From the NCBI RefSeq assembly GCF_001270745.1, contig NZ_KQ434756.1, positions 1 to 64,000 on the forward strand: a stretch of DNA of 64,000 nucleotides. Direction: 5' to 3'. The translations under genes and the position numbers were made by a program. The stretch comes from Jiangella muralis (lineage in GTDB: Bacteria; Actinomycetota; Actinomycetes; Jiangellales; Jiangellaceae). Positions 53,001-60,837 of this stretch are shown here, in pieces. The stretch's first letter is position 1; each line of letters starts with the position of its first letter. The notes under the pieces were generated by a model that did no database searches, was not told the DNA's origin, and saw only the letters and a list, made by a program, of their open reading frames with translations.

Positions 53001-53808
53001 CGACGAGTGGGTCACGCCCGGCGACACCCGCTGGCAGCAGTTCGTGTGGGCGCAGCGGCTGCTGGTCGCGGGCATGATCGAGGGCTTGCGCACGTACGAG
53101 GCGGGCGAGTCGGACCCGCGGTCGTGGTTCGGCCCGGTGGTCCGGCCCGGCGTGCCGCTCGACACCGATCACTACGGCCAGTACGGCATGCCCGGGTTCC
53201 GCGAGGGCGACGAGCTCACCGTCCTCGTCCGTTCGTTCCTCGACGGCAGCGACCGCAACGGCGACGAGACACCCTTCGACACCACGGCCGCACGGCTCTA
53301 CCGTGACGGCTCGCTCGTCGCCGAACGCGACGCGGTGTACGGCGGCTGGCCCGCGTCGCCCTCGCCGGCGTCGTACCGGCTCGAACTGGACGTCGACCGC
53401 GACGCGCCCTGGTGGGAGCGGTCGACGTCGACGCGAACGGCGTGGACGTTCACGTCCGAGCGACCGGCCGCGGGCGCGCGGGAGCCGCTGCCGTTGTTGC
53501 AGGTCGACTACGACGTGGACGTCGACCAGTGGGGCACGGTCAGCTCCCGCGGCCGCACCCGCGTCTCGCTGACGGTGCACCGGCAGGCCGACGCCGACCC
53601 GGTCACCGGCGGCGGCCTGCGTCTCTCCGCGTCCTACGACGACGGCGCCACCTGGCAGCCCGCCCGCGTCACCCGTCGCGGCGCGGTGGACACGGCGCTG
53701 CTCGACCCGCGGCGCGGCGCCGACGCCGTCGCCCTGCGGGTCGAGGCCTGGGACGGCGACGGGAACCGGATCGAGCAGACGGTGCTGCGCGCCTACGGCC
53801 TGCGCTGA
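50095..53808 (+). CDS. Secreted subtilisin-like serine peptidase (S8) with PA domain
   Basis: A 1237-residue exported protease. The Sec signal (about 1-25) is followed by an I9-like prodomain (about 38-200). The S8 catalytic domain has D230 (AVLDTGYDPAHPDL), H261 (DNGHGTHVA) and S437 (NGTSMATPHVSG), a complete triad, with AAAGNEGPG carrying the oxyanion Asn. C-terminal sandwich domains follow. A PA-type insert lies near residues 805-890 (AELAGRDLTGAAALVRR and AEAVIVHHDRPGWLLLS). The tail (about 1040-1237) is another beta module. GGGAGG sits well upstream of ATG 50095. It probably degrades extracellular protein. Confidence 0.9.
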   Translation: MRRSRPLLAVCAAVLLVAAAAPGAADPAAPAPLPQPAADGVTVTLVTGHRLRVDTMADGRHAVTALPAPGAVRGNLKVVERPEGLYAIPAEAEPYLAAGSLDRELFNVTGLIEQGYTGDALPLIVTHTGGAAARVAAPPAPEHAVVTATLESVGAVAVSAPAAELAAFWSDVATDLPGTEATRRAAPSIEKIWLDAKVRPTLAESVPQVGAPAAWAAGYDGTGVTVAVLDTGYDPAHPDLAGQVTGAADFSGSTVQDDNGHGTHVAATVAGTGAGSDGARVGVAPGADLLIGKVIGADGSGQNSWLIEGMEWAVAQGADVVSMSLSSEVTDGTDPLSQAVNELTAASGTLFVAAAGNEGPGETSVRAPGVADAALSVGAVDKSDVLASFSSRGPRLGDHAIKPEITAPGVGIVAARAAGTSLGDPVDDLYTSLNGTSMATPHVSGAAALLLQRHPDWAADQLKGALVQSAQELDEYTVYEQGAGRLDAARAVTQTTFADTAALSFGGYDWPHDGTDPVVTHAVTYTNDGAEPVILVLDATLTGATGTPAPSGMLTLSAPSLTVPAGGSASVDVTLDPNLGDPDVYGGRVTARSADGGVVAHTVLGVTKDPETIEVTIEGIDHEGAPAIGGSSAELWNLDTDWSGTGFFGRKGGGSGPAVFRVPPGTYSLFGVLFTPDESGEQAREVAIVGDTELELTEDTHLVLDGRTATRVAVDTPQPTEHQGLTLGWYRSSEQHMFNLKYMLDQYIDVAYAAPTEPVQRGTFEFSSLWELFAPELTLRAGDRELAHEYAVGSPRVDGRHRYPVVDAGTGTPAELAGRDLTGAAALVRRSDEIDLDAQVAAVTAAGAEAVIVHHDRPGWLLLSVAEGTTIPVVTISQADGAALLDAAPVVQFDGVAVSPYLYDLMQSWPGAIPSDVSERVRRSDLAELDSTYVATGPEHLGNDARHAFRPYDNFSIRAPREVPLPSHRDEWVTPGDTRWQQFVWAQRLLVAGMIEGLRTYEAGESDPRSWFGPVVRPGVPLDTDHYGQYGMPGFREGDELTVLVRSFLDGSDRNGDETPFDTTAARLYRDGSLVAERDAVYGGWPASPSPASYRLELDVDRDAPWWERSTSTRTAWTFTSERPAAGAREPLPLLQVDYDVDVDQWGTVSSRGRTRVSLTVHRQADADPVTGGGLRLSASYDDGATWQPARVTRRGAVDTALLDPRRGADAVALRVEAWDGDGNRIEQTVLRAYGLR

Positions 53809-53813
53809 CGCGG

Positions 53814-54485
53814 CTATGACGGCGACGGTTCGATGATGCGGTAGCCCACGCCGGGCGTGGTGGTGATCACCGGGGGTGCGCCGAGTTTGCGGCGGAGCCG
53901 GCTGATCGTGACGGCGACGGTGTTGGTGAAGGGGTCGGCGTGTTCGTCCCAGACCTGTTCGAGGAGGTCTTCGGCGCTGAGGTAGGCGGGAACGGCGCGC
54001 AGCAGCGCTTCGAGCAGGGCGAACTCCTTGACGGACAGCTCCAGGTGACGGCCGTCGCGGGTGACCGTACGGCGCACAGGGTCGAGCTCGATGCCCACGG
54101 CGCACAGGGTGCGGGCGCGAGCAGACGACTGGCGGCGGGCGAGGGCGCGGATGCGCAGGACCAGCTCGGGGAAGTGGAAGGGCTTGGTCAGGTAGTCGTC
54201 GGCTCCGAGCGTCAGGCCGCTGACGCGCTCGCTGGGGGAACCGGCCGCGGTGAGCATGAGGATCATGGCCCGGGCGTCGCTCTCGGCGATCAGCCGGCAG
54301 AGGACGTCGCCGTGGATGCCGGGCAGGTCACGGTCGAGGACGACGACGTTGTAGGAGTTCAGGTCGAGCTTGGCCGCGGCTTCGAGGCCGTCGTAGGCCA
54401 GGTCGACCGCCATGCCGTTGTCGCGGAGGCCTTCGGCGATGACCGAGGCGAGGGCGCGGGCGTCTTCGACCACCAGGACCCTCAT
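53814..54485 (-). CDS. OmpR/PhoB-family response regulator
   Basis: A 223-residue regulator. The receiver domain (1-115) has acidic E7/D8, phosphorylation site D51 (VVVLDRDLPG), T79-region LMLTA and K101 (LTKPF). The winged-helix DNA-binding domain (about 130-220) includes LSVKEFALLEALLR, TNTVAVTISRLRRKLG and PGVGYRI. It overlaps its kinase gene by 4 bp (ATGA), kinase first, and is divergent as an operon from the ABC exporter at 55782, which is the expected target. Its 3' end lies 5 bp from the convergent protease gene. Confidence 0.92.
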   Translation of the reverse strand: MRVLVVEDARALASVIAEGLRDNGMAVDLAYDGLEAAAKLDLNSYNVVVLDRDLPGIHGDVLCRLIAESDARAMILMLTAAGSPSERVSGLTLGADDYLTKPFHFPELVLRIRALARRQSSARARTLCAVGIELDPVRRTVTRDGRHLELSVKEFALLEALLRAVPAYLSAEDLLEQVWDEHADPFTNTVAVTISRLRRKLGAPPVITTTPGVGYRIIEPSPS

Positions 54486-55669
54486 GCCCGGGCTCCTGCC
54501 GGTGTCTCGGCCGACGGCAGCGTGATGGTGACTGCGAGCCCGCCTCGAGGCCGGGCCCGCAGGTCGAGGCGGCCTTGGTGCGTGGACGCGATGGCCGCGA
54601 CGATCGAGAGCCCGAGACCGGAGCCGGTGTCCGAGCCGGTGCGCTCGCCACCGAGTCTTCGGAACGGCTGGGACAGCGCCGCGACCTGCTCCTGAGCGAG
54701 CACCTCGCCACCGGTCTCCACCGCGAGGACGACGGACGCGTCGTGGGTGGTGGTCTCGACCCGGATCCAGCCACCGGCCTGGTTGTGAACGATCGCGTTG
54801 TCGATCACGTTGTCGACCATGCGGGACAGCAGTGTCTGGTTGCCCTGCGTCCAGGCGCCGTCCTGGAGATCGCGGTCGTCGACGGTGAGGTGCTTGTCGG
54901 CGATGTCGGCCGCTCGGGTGCGCAGGGCGGCAGCGGTCACGCGGCCGAGCGAGACCGGCACGGAGTCGGCCGACCCGCCCACCTGGGCGTGAGCGAGCGT
55001 GAGGAGGGCTTCCAGCAGCCGATCGACCAGGTCGAGTTCGGTACGGACCCGGTCGGCCAGCGCGACGGTCTGCGCCGGCGCGGGCTCCGGCTTGGCCACG
55101 GCGACGTCCAGGGAGGCGCGCATCGTCGCCAGTGGAGTACGCAGTTCGTGGGAGGCGTTGGCCACGAACCGGCGCTGCGCCGTGAACGAGCTCTCCAGGC
55201 GGTCGAGCAGGCCGTCGATGGTGTCGGCGAGGTCGGTGACCTCGTCCGCGGGGCCGGCCAGCGCGAGCCGTTCGTGCAGGTTGTCCGCCGTGATCCGCTG
55301 CGTCGCCGCGGTGATCGTCCGCAGCGGGCGCAGCACCCGGCCCGCGACGAGGTGGCCCAGCACGATCGACACGACCGTCATGACCGCGAGCGCGATCGCC
55401 GAGCCGGTCAGCAGCTGGTGTGACTGGTCGGCCTGGACCTGCGCGAGCTGAGCCTCCAGGTCACCGATGCGCAACTGCGCCTGCGCGAGGGCGGATCGCT
55501 GCGACGCGGGGTCGTCGAGCGGCTCCGTCCGGCTGACGTCGTCGAGGCTCAGCAGGTAGGCGATGGCCAGCAGCGCGGCCCCGGACAGGAGGAACAGCGC
55601 ACCGTACAGGGCGGTATAGCGCAGCCGTACGGTGCTGCCCCGCAGCGCCACGGCCCGTGCCTTCCTCAT
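54482..55669 (-). CDS. Membrane sensor histidine kinase
   Basis: A 395-residue kinase. TM1 is about 17-36 (LYGALFLLSGAALLAIAYLL) and TM2 about 88-110, with a short extracellular loop rich in Gln/Ala coiled coil between them. A HAMP domain follows, then the H-box FVANASHELRTPLATMRASLD, the N-box with VDNVIDNAIVHN and the G-box GSDTGSGLGLSIV. ATG 55669 is chosen because GGGCAGGGG precedes it; an ORF start 63 bp upstream has no site. The order kinase then regulator, opposite to an ABC exporter, is typical of peptide-antibiotic or envelope-stress sensing modules. The ligand is unknown. Confidence 0.9.
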   Translation of the reverse strand: MRKARAVALRGSTVRLRYTALYGALFLLSGAALLAIAYLLSLDDVSRTEPLDDPASQRSALAQAQLRIGDLEAQLAQVQADQSHQLLTGSAIALAVMTVVSIVLGHLVAGRVLRPLRTITAATQRITADNLHERLALAGPADEVTDLADTIDGLLDRLESSFTAQRRFVANASHELRTPLATMRASLDVAVAKPEPAPAQTVALADRVRTELDLVDRLLEALLTLAHAQVGGSADSVPVSLGRVTAAALRTRAADIADKHLTVDDRDLQDGAWTQGNQTLLSRMVDNVIDNAIVHNQAGGWIRVETTTHDASVVLAVETGGEVLAQEQVAALSQPFRRLGGERTGSDTGSGLGLSIVAAIASTHQGRLDLRARPRGGLAVTITLPSAETPAGARA

Positions 55670-55781
55670 CCCCTGCCCTTTCGTTGCGTGCCCGGCGCTC
55701 TCAGGATCTCGCGTCCGGCCTAACACCGCCATGACAGGTCGCGTTCGGCTCGCGTTATCGCCGGCTGCCTACAACTGACCC

Positions 55782-56510
55782 ATGCAAGCCACCATTGAAG
55801 TCAACGACCTGCACAAACGCTTCGGCTCGACCGTCGCGCTCGACGGGATGACCTTCACCGTGCGACCGGGACGGGTCACCGGCTTCGTCGGCCCGAACGG
55901 TGCGGGCAAGTCAACCACGATGCGGGTGATTCTCGGCCTCGACGCCGCGGCGTCCGGCAGCGCGCTGGTGGGTGGGCGGCCATACCGGACGCTGCGCTTC
56001 CCGTACCGCCACGTCGGTGCGCTGCTGGACGCGGCGGCGCTGCAACCGAGCCGCAGCGCCCGTCACCACCTGCTGTGGCAGGCACATTCCCAGGGCCTCG
56101 GCGCACGCCGGGTCGACGAGGTGATCGACCTGGTCGGGCTGCGGCAGGCCGCCCGGCGCAAGGCCGGTGGCTACTCGCTGGGCATGCGCCAGCGTCTCGG
56201 GGTCGCCGCGGCCCTGCTCGGCGACCCGCCGGTGCTCATGCTCGACGAGCCGTTCAACGGCCTCGACCCGGAGGGCATCGTGTGGATCCGCGGCCTGCTG
56301 CGGTCACTGGCCGCCGAGGGCCGGGCCATCCTGGTGTCCAGCCACCTGATGAGCGAACTCCAGGACGTCGCCGGTCACATCGTGGTGGTGGGCCGGGGCC
56401 GGGTCGTCGCGGACACCAGCATGGCCGACCTGATCGGGCAGCACGCGACGCTGGAGGACGCCTACCTGGAGCTGACCCGGGATGCGGTCGAGTTCCGCGG
56501 GGCGTCGTGA
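55782..56510 (+). CDS. ABC exporter ATP-binding protein
   Basis: A 242-residue ATPase of the ABC-2 exporter class. Walker A is GPNGAGKS, the signature YSLGMRQRLGVA, Walker B VLMLDEPFNGLD and the switch SSHLMSELQD. No purine-rich ribosome site precedes the ATG; TACAAC 6-11 nt before it could instead be a -10 giving a leaderless transcript. The stop overlaps the next permease by 1 bp (TGATG). The divergent two-component system probably controls this cassette. Confidence 0.9.
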   Translation: MQATIEVNDLHKRFGSTVALDGMTFTVRPGRVTGFVGPNGAGKSTTMRVILGLDAAASGSALVGGRPYRTLRFPYRHVGALLDAAALQPSRSARHHLLWQAHSQGLGARRVDEVIDLVGLRQAARRKAGGYSLGMRQRLGVAAALLGDPPVLMLDEPFNGLDPEGIVWIRGLLRSLAAEGRAILVSSHLMSELQDVAGHIVVVGRGRVVADTSMADLIGQHATLEDAYLELTRDAVEFRGAS

Positions 56511-58045
56511 TGAGGCCGCGGTTCGTCCACCTCCTGCGTGCGGAGTGGACCAAACTCCGGACCGTCCGCGGCTGGACCATCGCCATGCTCGCCGCGGGCC
56601 TGGTCACCGTGGCGCTCGGGCTGCTGATCGCGTCGGGCGACCGGGCCTCGTGTGGCGACGGCGCGAGCGAGGAAGCCTGCCCCGCCGCGCCGGTGGGACC
56701 GGGCGGCGAGGCGGTGCAGGACCGCTTCTACTTCGTCCACCAGCCACTGACCGGAGACGGCACGATCACCGTCCGGCTCACCTCCCTGACCGGGATCATC
56801 ACCTATCCACCGCCCGGCCACGACGAGATCGTCGACGACGTCGTGCCGTGGGCGAAGGCCGGCATCATGATCAAGGACGGCGCCGAGCCGGGCTCGGCCT
56901 ATGCGGCCGTGATGATGACCGGCGATCACGGCGCACGGATGCAGCACGACTTCACCCACGACACCGCCGGTCTCCCCGGCGGCGCGTCGAACACGTCCCC
57001 GCGGTGGTTGCGGCTGACCCGCTCCGGCGACACGCTCACCGGCGAGGAGTCGGCCGACGGCGTCCGATGGACCGGCATCGGCACGATCCGCCTGAAGGGC
57101 CTGCCGGACGAGGTCCAGGTGGGCCTGTTCGTCGCCTCCCCGTGCGACCTGACGGTGAACTCGAGCCTTGGCGGGAGCAGCGAGGAGTGCCGCTTCACCC
57201 AGGCCACGGCCGTCTTCGACCGGGTCGACGTGCAGGGCTCCACTCCCCTCGGCACGTGGAGCGGCATCGAGGTGGCCGACGACGACGGACAGACCGACTG
57301 GGAGAAGGACCACCGCCCGAACGGACTCGTCAGGTCCGGCGACACGTTCACCGTGTCCGGAGCCGGCGACATCGCGCCCCTCGGCGACAGCGGCGCGGCT
57401 CCCATCGAGCGCACGCTCACCGGGACCTTCGCCGGGCTGATCATCGTGATCGTCGTGGCGGCCATGTTCGTCACCACCGAGTATCGCCGGGGCCTGATCC
57501 GGTACACCCTGCTCGCCAGTCCGCGGCGGGGCCGGGCGCTGGCGGCGAAGGCAGCGGTCATCGGCGTGGTCACCTTCGTCGTCGGGCTCGCCGCCACCGC
57601 CGTCACGCTCCCCCTCGGCACCCGGATCCTGCGCGCGAACGGCATCAACATCCTGCCGGTGTCCCAGCTCACCGAACTGCGGGTCGTCGTCGGCACCGCG
57701 GCGCTGCTCGCCGTCGCCGCCGTGTCCGCTCTCGCCCTGGGCATCCTGTTCCGGCGCAGCATCGCCGCCGTCACCGTCGGCGTCGCGGTGGTGGTCCTGC
57801 CCTACTTCCTCGCGGTCGGCGCCGTCCTCCCCGAGAGCGCGGCGGCCTGGCTGATGCGGGTCACTCCCGCCGCCGGCTTCGCGATCCAGCAGAGCATCCC
57901 GGCCTACCCCCAGGTGATCGGCCACTACGCGCCCTCGACCGGCTACTATCCGCTCGCACCCTGGCTCGGATTCGCGGTGTTGTGCGGCTACGCCGCAGTC
58001 GTCCTCGGCCTGGCCGCCCTCCGACTACGTCGCAGCGACGCATGA
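56510..58045 (+). CDS. ABC-2 permease with a large extracellular beta-sandwich insertion
   Basis: A 511-residue permease, about twice the usual length. TM1 lies at about 22-42 (GWTIAMLAAGLVTVALGLLI). Residues about 43-300 form an extracytoplasmic insert with paired cysteines and a DUF1349/concanavalin-like pattern: FYFVHQPLTGDGTITVRLTSL, WAKAGIMIKDG, YAAVMMTGDHGARMQ, WLRLTRSGDTLTG and VQVGLFVASP. The remaining five helices then follow (from GTFAGLIIVIVVAAMFVT), with the conserved YRRGLIRYTLLASPRRGR coupling segment. The insert may bind the exported substrate or a drug at the cell surface. It overlaps both neighbours by 1-4 bp. Confidence 0.87.
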   Translation: MRPRFVHLLRAEWTKLRTVRGWTIAMLAAGLVTVALGLLIASGDRASCGDGASEEACPAAPVGPGGEAVQDRFYFVHQPLTGDGTITVRLTSLTGIITYPPPGHDEIVDDVVPWAKAGIMIKDGAEPGSAYAAVMMTGDHGARMQHDFTHDTAGLPGGASNTSPRWLRLTRSGDTLTGEESADGVRWTGIGTIRLKGLPDEVQVGLFVASPCDLTVNSSLGGSSEECRFTQATAVFDRVDVQGSTPLGTWSGIEVADDDGQTDWEKDHRPNGLVRSGDTFTVSGAGDIAPLGDSGAAPIERTLTGTFAGLIIVIVVAAMFVTTEYRRGLIRYTLLASPRRGRALAAKAAVIGVVTFVVGLAATAVTLPLGTRILRANGINILPVSQLTELRVVVGTAALLAVAAVSALALGILFRRSIAAVTVGVAVVVLPYFLAVGAVLPESAAAWLMRVTPAAGFAIQQSIPAYPQVIGHYAPSTGYYPLAPWLGFAVLCGYAAVVLGLAALRLRRSDA

Positions 58046-58818
58046 GGTGCGAACTGCACGCCGAGTGGACGAAACTCCGCACGTCCCCGGCCACCGGCTG
58101 GCTGCTGCTCGCCGTCGTCGCGGTGACGGTGGTGTTGAGCACGGCCACCGCCGCCCTCGTCACGTGCCCGTCATCGGGGTGCGGTCACGACGCCACCAGG
58201 ATCAGCCTGACCGGCGTACAGGTCAGTCAGGCTCTGGTCGCCGTGCTGGCGGCGCTGACGATCAGCAGTGAGCACACGACCGGCATGATCCGGACCAGCA
58301 TCACCGCCATGCCGCGCCGGGTCCGGATCCTGGCCGCCAAGGCGATCGTCCTCACCGGCCCAACGCTGGCCGCGGGCGCCATCGGCGTCGTCGGGGCGGT
58401 CGTGGCCGCGGGACGCCTCCTGCCCGGCAACGGCTTCACGTCCGCGCATGGCTACGGCCCGCTGTCGCTGGCCGATGGATCGACGCTTCGAGCGGTCGCC
58501 GGCTCCGTCCTCTACCTCGTGCTGATCGCGCTGCTCAGCCTCGGCATCGCCACCGCGGTACGGGACGCCGCGACCGCCATCGGGGTCGTGCTCAGCCTGC
58601 TCTACCTCGTCCCGATCATCGCCCTGCTGATCTCCGACCCGCAGTGGCAGCGGCTGCTGCGTCAGATCTCGCCCACGAACGCCGGCCTCACCATCCAGGT
58701 GACCACCGACGTCTCCAGCCTGCCCATCAGCCCTTGGGCAGGCATGGGCGTCCTCGCCGGATGGACCGCTGCCGCGCTCCTCGGCGGCAACCTCATGCTG
58801 CGGCGCCGAGACGCGTAG
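58042..58818 (+). CDS. ABC-2 permease (partner subunit)
   Basis: A 258-residue permease of normal length with six predicted helices. HAEWTKLRTSPATGWLLLAVVAVTVVL opens it as in the preceding permease, and SSEHTTGMIRTSITAMPRRVRILAAKA is the coupling region. It has no extracellular domain, so the cassette is probably a heterodimeric exporter: one plain and one decorated permease with the single ATPase. The start overlaps the upstream stop (ATGA). The stop is 5 bp from the convergent LuxR gene. Confidence 0.88.
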   Translation: MRCELHAEWTKLRTSPATGWLLLAVVAVTVVLSTATAALVTCPSSGCGHDATRISLTGVQVSQALVAVLAALTISSEHTTGMIRTSITAMPRRVRILAAKAIVLTGPTLAAGAIGVVGAVVAAGRLLPGNGFTSAHGYGPLSLADGSTLRAVAGSVLYLVLIALLSLGIATAVRDAATAIGVVLSLLYLVPIIALLISDPQWQRLLRQISPTNAGLTIQVTTDVSSLPISPWAGMGVLAGWTAAALLGGNLMLRRRDA

Positions 58819-58823
58819 CGACG

Positions 58824-59840
58824 TCAGCCCGGAGCGCCGTCACGGCCGCCGGCCGCCGGGCCGTAGCCGTCCAGCCAGCCGTGCTGGGCGGCATGCCAGC
58901 CCAGTTGCAGCCGCGTCGACACCTGGGCGCGGTCGAGCAGCGTGCTGATCCGCCGGTGCACGGTCCGGATGCTCAGCCCCAGCTGGCCGGCGATCGCCTT
59001 GTCCGTCAGCCCGGCCAGCAGCAGCGACACCAGCTGCGCGTCGGCAGGTGCGAGCCGCGGCGGGCGGCCGGACGCGCGCGCCGTCAGCGCGGACAGGTCG
59101 AACGCGCGGTCCCACAGCGACTCGAACAGCGCGATCAGCGCCGCCAGCAGCCCGCTGCGGTGCACGACCATGAACGTCGGCTCGGTCTCCGGGTCGTCCG
59201 GCGTCAGCGGCACGAACGCCTCCGACCCGTCGATCAGCGCGAACTTCACCGGCAGCTCGTCGACGACGCGGGCCTGCTCACCGGCGGCGACGTAGCGGGC
59301 GACGGCCGCGCTGCCGCCGTCGGTCTCCAGCACCGACCGTTCGTAGACGGCGCGCGCGGTGACGCCGCGGGCGAGCAGGTCCAGCTCGCTGTCGTTGGCC
59401 TCGTGCGGTATCGCGAACGGCGGCTTGACCAGCACCAGCACCTCCCGCTCGGCCCGCCGCTGCAGCTGCTGGAAGCGCTGCGCGACGGCCGGCCGCCCGA
59501 CGACGACCTCGACCAGCTCGGCCGCCTCGCGGGGCCGGCGGCTGGCGCGGTAGCGGCGCAGCAACTCGTCGACCGCCCGCCGGGTCTCCTGCAACTCGGC
59601 CTGCCGCTGCAGGATCAGCGGCTCGATCGCGATGTCCGGCGGCGTCGCCAGGAACCGCGGCGTGCGGTCGGCGGTGCGGCTCATCAGCCCCTTCGCCTCC
59701 AGCGACGCGAGCACCGCCGTGGTCTCGTCGAACGACAGCCCGAGCCGGGTGGCGATGGCCGCCGCGGTGTCGGCGGGCGAGTCGACGAGGGCGCCGTACA
59801 CCTGCTCCTCGACGGCGGTGACGCCCGCGGCTTCCAGCAT
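58824..59840 (-). CDS. TrmB-LuxR type transcriptional regulator
   Basis: A 338-residue regulator with a TrmB-like winged helix at the N-terminus (about 5-70, TAVEEQVYGALVDSPADTAA and LASLEAKGLMSR). A middle phospholipase D/TrmB-C-like segment follows, and then a C-terminal LuxR-type helix-turn-helix (about 265-320, LLLAGLTDKAIAGQLGLSIRTVHRRISTLLDR). Such TrmB-LuxR proteins are widespread in actinomycetes and mostly unstudied. It lies 22 bp downstream of the DapA-like gene on the same strand, suggesting cotranscription and possible feedback control of that enzyme's pathway. Confidence 0.84.
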   Translation of the reverse strand: MLEAAGVTAVEEQVYGALVDSPADTAAAIATRLGLSFDETTAVLASLEAKGLMSRTADRTPRFLATPPDIAIEPLILQRQAELQETRRAVDELLRRYRASRRPREAAELVEVVVGRPAVAQRFQQLQRRAEREVLVLVKPPFAIPHEANDSELDLLARGVTARAVYERSVLETDGGSAAVARYVAAGEQARVVDELPVKFALIDGSEAFVPLTPDDPETEPTFMVVHRSGLLAALIALFESLWDRAFDLSALTARASGRPPRLAPADAQLVSLLLAGLTDKAIAGQLGLSIRTVHRRISTLLDRAQVSTRLQLGWHAAQHGWLDGYGPAAGGRDGAPG

Positions 59841-59862
59841 CCGGCCACGGTAGCCGCTGCGA

Positions 59863-60837
59863 TCAGGCCGGGAACAGCTCCGGGAGCAGCCGATGCGCGT
59901 CCGTACGGGCCGGCGCGACGGCGTCGTCCGGGGCCGATGACGCGGGCCAGCGCAGCGTCGTGCCGATGTCGGCCCAGCCGCCGACCGTGGCGAGGAACTT
60001 GTCCAGCGCCGGGTTGGACAGCCCGGCGGCCTGCAGCGGGGCGATGTGGCGGCGGAAGAACTCGGCGAGGCGCGCCTCGAGGTCGAGCGCGTCCTCCGGG
60101 TCCGTCGTCATCATGCGGTACCAGGCGACGGCGCCGCGCGGCGACATCGCGGCCACGTTGGAGTAGCTGCCGTGCGCGCCGCGGGCGAGGCCCGTCGCCA
60201 GCAGGTGACCGGGCACGAAGATGGAGAGGTCGCCGGCCAGCTCGGCCATCGCGGCATACCAGTCGTCGTCGCCGCCGGCCATCTTCACGCCGATCAGCGA
60301 CGGCGTCGCCGCGGCCGCGCGGGCCAGCAGCGCCGGCCCGACCCGCGTCTTCGCGTGCGGCGGGTTGTAGAGCACCAGCGGCACCGACCCGGCGGCCTCG
60401 GCCGCGCCCGCGAGGAACCGCACCACCTCGTCGTCGTTCAGCGGCACCCAGTCGGGCAGGATGACCTGGACGGCGCCCGGCTCCAGCGCGGCCGCCCGGC
60501 GCACCCGTCCCAGCATGACGGGCGTTGCCGGGTGCGAGCCGCCCAGCTGGAACGGCAGCCCGGCCGCCTCGCACCGCGTCGCCAGCACCTCGTTGACGCG
60601 GTCGAACTCGGCCTCGTCGATGGCATGGAACTCCCCCGCGGTGCCGTGGGCGTAGACGCCGTCGACGCCGCTGGCGGCCAGCGTGTCTACCTGCGCGGCC
60701 AGCCGGCCCCAATCAATGTCACCGCCGATGTCACCGCCGATGTCACCGCCGATGTCACCGCCGATCGCGCCGTCGCTGAGCGGCAGCAGCACCGTCCCCC
60801 ACACGCCCCTGACATCGACGGCCCGTAGCGCCTTCAT
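59863..60837 (-). CDS. Dihydrodipicolinate synthase-family (DapA-like) aldolase with N-terminal GGDI repeats
   Basis: A 324-residue class I aldolase of the DHDPS/NAL family. GVYAHGTAGEFHAIDEAEF holds the carboxylate-binding Gly-Thr-X-Gly-Glu motif, VPLVLYNPPHAK the tyrosine, and LIGVKMAGGDDD the Schiff-base lysine. The substrate is a pyruvate-derived 2-oxo acid; whether lysine synthesis or sugar-acid cleavage is not decidable. After the first strand (VWGTVLLPL) there is an insertion of about 12 residues made of GGDI units, encoded by four 12-bp tandem repeats (60716-60763). The family normally has only a short loop there. Confidence 0.85.
   Translation of the reverse strand: MKALRAVDVRGVWGTVLLPLSDGAIGGDIGGDIGGDIGGDIDWGRLAAQVDTLAASGVDGVYAHGTAGEFHAIDEAEFDRVNEVLATRCEAAGLPFQLGGSHPATPVMLGRVRRAAALEPGAVQVILPDWVPLNDDEVVRFLAGAAEAAGSVPLVLYNPPHAKTRVGPALLARAAAATPSLIGVKMAGGDDDWYAAMAELAGDLSIFVPGHLLATGLARGAHGSYSNVAAMSPRGAVAWYRMMTTDPEDALDLEARLAEFFRRHIAPLQAAGLSNPALDKFLATVGGWADIGTTLRWPASSAPDDAVAPARTDAHRLLPELFPA
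60716..60763. repeat. Four perfect 12-bp tandem repeats inside the DapA-like gene
   Basis: ATGTCACCGCCG is repeated four times with no mismatch on the plus strand, encoding GGDI units on the minus strand. As 12 is divisible by 3, copy-number change keeps the frame. The lack of silent differences indicates recent expansion. Confidence 0.85.

Noticed and set aside
50044-54105. 1353-codon minus-strand open frame across the subtilase gene
   Set aside because: The subtilase has a complete catalytic triad and signal peptide; the opposite frame is low-complexity Arg/Gly-rich sequence.
60716-60763. 12-bp tandem repeat considered as an intergenic iteron or CRISPR fragment
   Set aside because: It is in frame inside the DapA-like gene and encodes GGDI units, with no spacers.
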